Shown: positions 62,946 through 64,000 of the stretch, in pieces
How the letters are laid out: every line of letters begins with the position of its first letter
Position numbering within the stretch: position 1 is the first letter of the stretch
NCBI RefSeq assembly: GCF_003797775.2
Contig: NZ_CP060725.1
Span: 3,466,001 to 3,530,000 of the forward strand
Direction: 5' to 3'
DNA from: Sphingopyxis sp. OPL5
GTDB taxonomy: Bacteria > Pseudomonadota > Alphaproteobacteria > Sphingomonadales > Sphingomonadaceae
DNA: 64,000 nt
Position numbers and translations under genes: made by a program
The notes under the pieces: model-generated
Seen by the model: only the letters and a program-made list of their open reading frames with translations
The model's database searches: none
Told to the model about the DNA's origin: nothing

Positions 62946-63569
62946 TCAGTTCGGGCGGGCGGCTCCATATTCGACCCAGCCGAAGGGGCGCGGGGTCTTG
63001 GGCATATACAGCGCGGCCTGCCGCTCGACCGCGAAACCCGCGGCGGCATAGGCATCCGAAATCGGCCGGGTGAGGTGGCAATTGCCGCCGATGCGTTTCC
63101 AGATCGGCTCGATCCGCCGCTGCCATTTCGCGACCCCGGCATCGGGCGCGCCGCCATGTTCGAGGAACAGCGCGGTGCCGCCGGGTTTGAGCACGCGGCG
63201 GATTTCGCGCAGCACCGCGCTCTGCTCGGCGACCGAGCAGAGGGTGAAGGTGGTCACCACCGTGTCGAAACGCCCGCTTTCGAAGGGCATCGCTTCGCCG
63301 ACCCCGCCCTGGATATTGGCGTCGATGCCGTGCGCCTGCGCCGCCGCGCGGCTCATCGCCAGCAATTCGGGCGAGGGGTCGAGCCCGGTGAAGCTCGTCA
63401 CCCGCGCGCGGTCGTAAAATTCCATGTTGATGCCGCCGCCGCAGCCAAGCTCGAGCACATCGCCCGCCGCATGCGGCACGACCTTGCTGCGCGCCTTCAT
63501 GATCTGCCCCTGCGAACAGGCGCATTTGATCAGGCGCGGTACTCCGTGACGTTCCCACCAGCTCGCCAT
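62946..63569 (-). CDS. Class I SAM-dependent methyltransferase
   Basis: The 207-residue protein has VLELGCGGGINMEFYD (SAM loop), FTGLDPSPELLAMS, and DTVVTTFTLCSV in the methyltransferase 11 pattern. The sequence resembles small-molecule or phospholipid methyltransferases (UbiE/PmtA-like), but the substrate is unknown. ATG 63569 follows AGGGGAG. It diverges from trxB. Confidence 0.85.
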   Translation of the reverse strand: MASWWERHGVPRLIKCACSQGQIMKARSKVVPHAAGDVLELGCGGGINMEFYDRARVTSFTGLDPSPELLAMSRAAAQAHGIDANIQGGVGEAMPFESGRFDTVVTTFTLCSVAEQSAVLREIRRVLKPGGTALFLEHGGAPDAGVAKWQRRIEPIWKRIGGNCHLTRPISDAYAAAGFAVERQAALYMPKTPRPFGWVEYGAARPN

Positions 63570-63660
63570 ATCGGCACACTCCCCTTGGCGCGCAGCCTGT
63601 CCCTTGCTAGCGCGGTTGGCAACACCCATTTAGGCGAACCCCGCCAGTTTAAGGACGATC

Positions 63661-64000
63661 ATGCCCGCCACCCACCACACCAAGATGCTCATCCTCGGCT
63701 CCGGTCCCGCGGGCCTGTCGGCCGCGATCTACGCGGCGCGCGCGGGCATGAAACCGATCGTGGTGCAGGGGCTCCAGCCCGGCGGCCAGCTCACCATCAC
63801 CACCGACGTCGAAAACTACCCCGGCTTCGCCGAGGTGGTGCAGGGCCCCTGGCTGATGGAGCAGATGACCGCGCAGGCGACGCATGTCGGCACCAGCATG
63901 ATCTGGGACACGATCGTCGACGTCGACCTGTCGCAGCGCCCGTTCAGGCTGACCGGCGACGGCGGCGATGTCTATCTGGCGGAAACTTTGGTGATCGCAA
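63661..64000 (+). CDS. trxB: Thioredoxin-disulfide reductase, 3' end beyond window
   Basis: The first 113 residues are visible: MPATHHTKMLILGSGPAGLS with the FAD GxGxxG, then VVQGLQPGGQLTITTDVENY and PGFAEVVQGPWLMEQM, all characteristic of bacterial TrxB. The CxxC active site and NADPH domain lie past the window end. It should reduce thioredoxin with NADPH in the cytoplasm. Confidence 0.92.
   Translation, partial: MPATHHTKMLILGSGPAGLSAAIYAARAGMKPIVVQGLQPGGQLTITTDVENYPGFAEVVQGPWLMEQMTAQATHVGTSMIWDTIVDVDLSQRPFRLTGDGGDVYLAETLVIA

Overview
The window is about 64 kb of GC-rich alphaproteobacterial chromosome. The best fit is Sphingomonadales, probably Sphingopyxis or a close relative. Reasons: a TonB-receptor/D-glutamate peptide cluster; a eukaryotic-type NADP isocitrate dehydrogenase; sphingomonad-style extragenic palindromes; and a bamA neighbourhood from which the lipid A (lpx) genes are missing, as expected in a group that makes glycosphingolipids instead of LPS. 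Genus is inferred from gene content, not from a marker gene. No rRNA, tRNA, CRISPR array, integrase or transposase gene was seen.

Layout. 1-10579 is a tight, mostly overlapping + strand run: serine hydrolase (cut by the window edge), N-acetyl-D-Glu racemase DgcA, a Tat-exported M19 dipeptidase-like protein, a TonB-dependent receptor, DgcN, a YkvI-type membrane protein, a class C-type serine hydrolase and an M19 lipoprotein dipeptidase. It reads as an uptake-and-catabolism unit for D-amino-acid (D-Glu) peptides. 10784-23928 holds metabolic and envelope genes: aminotransferase, ferredoxin-reductase-like flavoprotein, DUF4126, Nudix, small exported protein, nitrilase-family amidase, M16 protease, CPA2 antiporter, icd, psd-pssA.

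24493-35895 is the core series rpsB-tsf-pyrH-frr-uppS-cdsA-dxr-rseP-bamA-ompH-fabZ-rpmE, linking translation, isoprenoid/phospholipid synthesis and outer-membrane assembly. A small membrane protein with a LexA-type box lies just upstream on the other strand. 35979-43736 carries glpK, a DEAD-box helicase, two alpha/beta hydrolases, a LuxR-type regulator and a PAP2 phosphatase, with a 271-nt structured repeat element at 39421-39691.

43995-47454 is an arginine succinyltransferase unit (M20 hydrolase-astA-astB). 47628-53165 has a GGDEF protein and an EmrB/EmrA/NodT-like tripartite efflux operon preceded by a possible leader peptide. 53948-55609 is a full-length but isolated contractile-tail sheath gene, followed by glcB and a GFA-family gene. 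The end holds a GMC oxidoreductase, trhO, an exported caspase-like protein, a methyltransferase and the start of trxB.

The most unusual items are the lone sheath gene, the LexA-box small membrane protein, the M19 protein lacking its first metal-site residues, the M20 gene in the place expected for astE, and several hairpins that overlap ribosome-binding sites.
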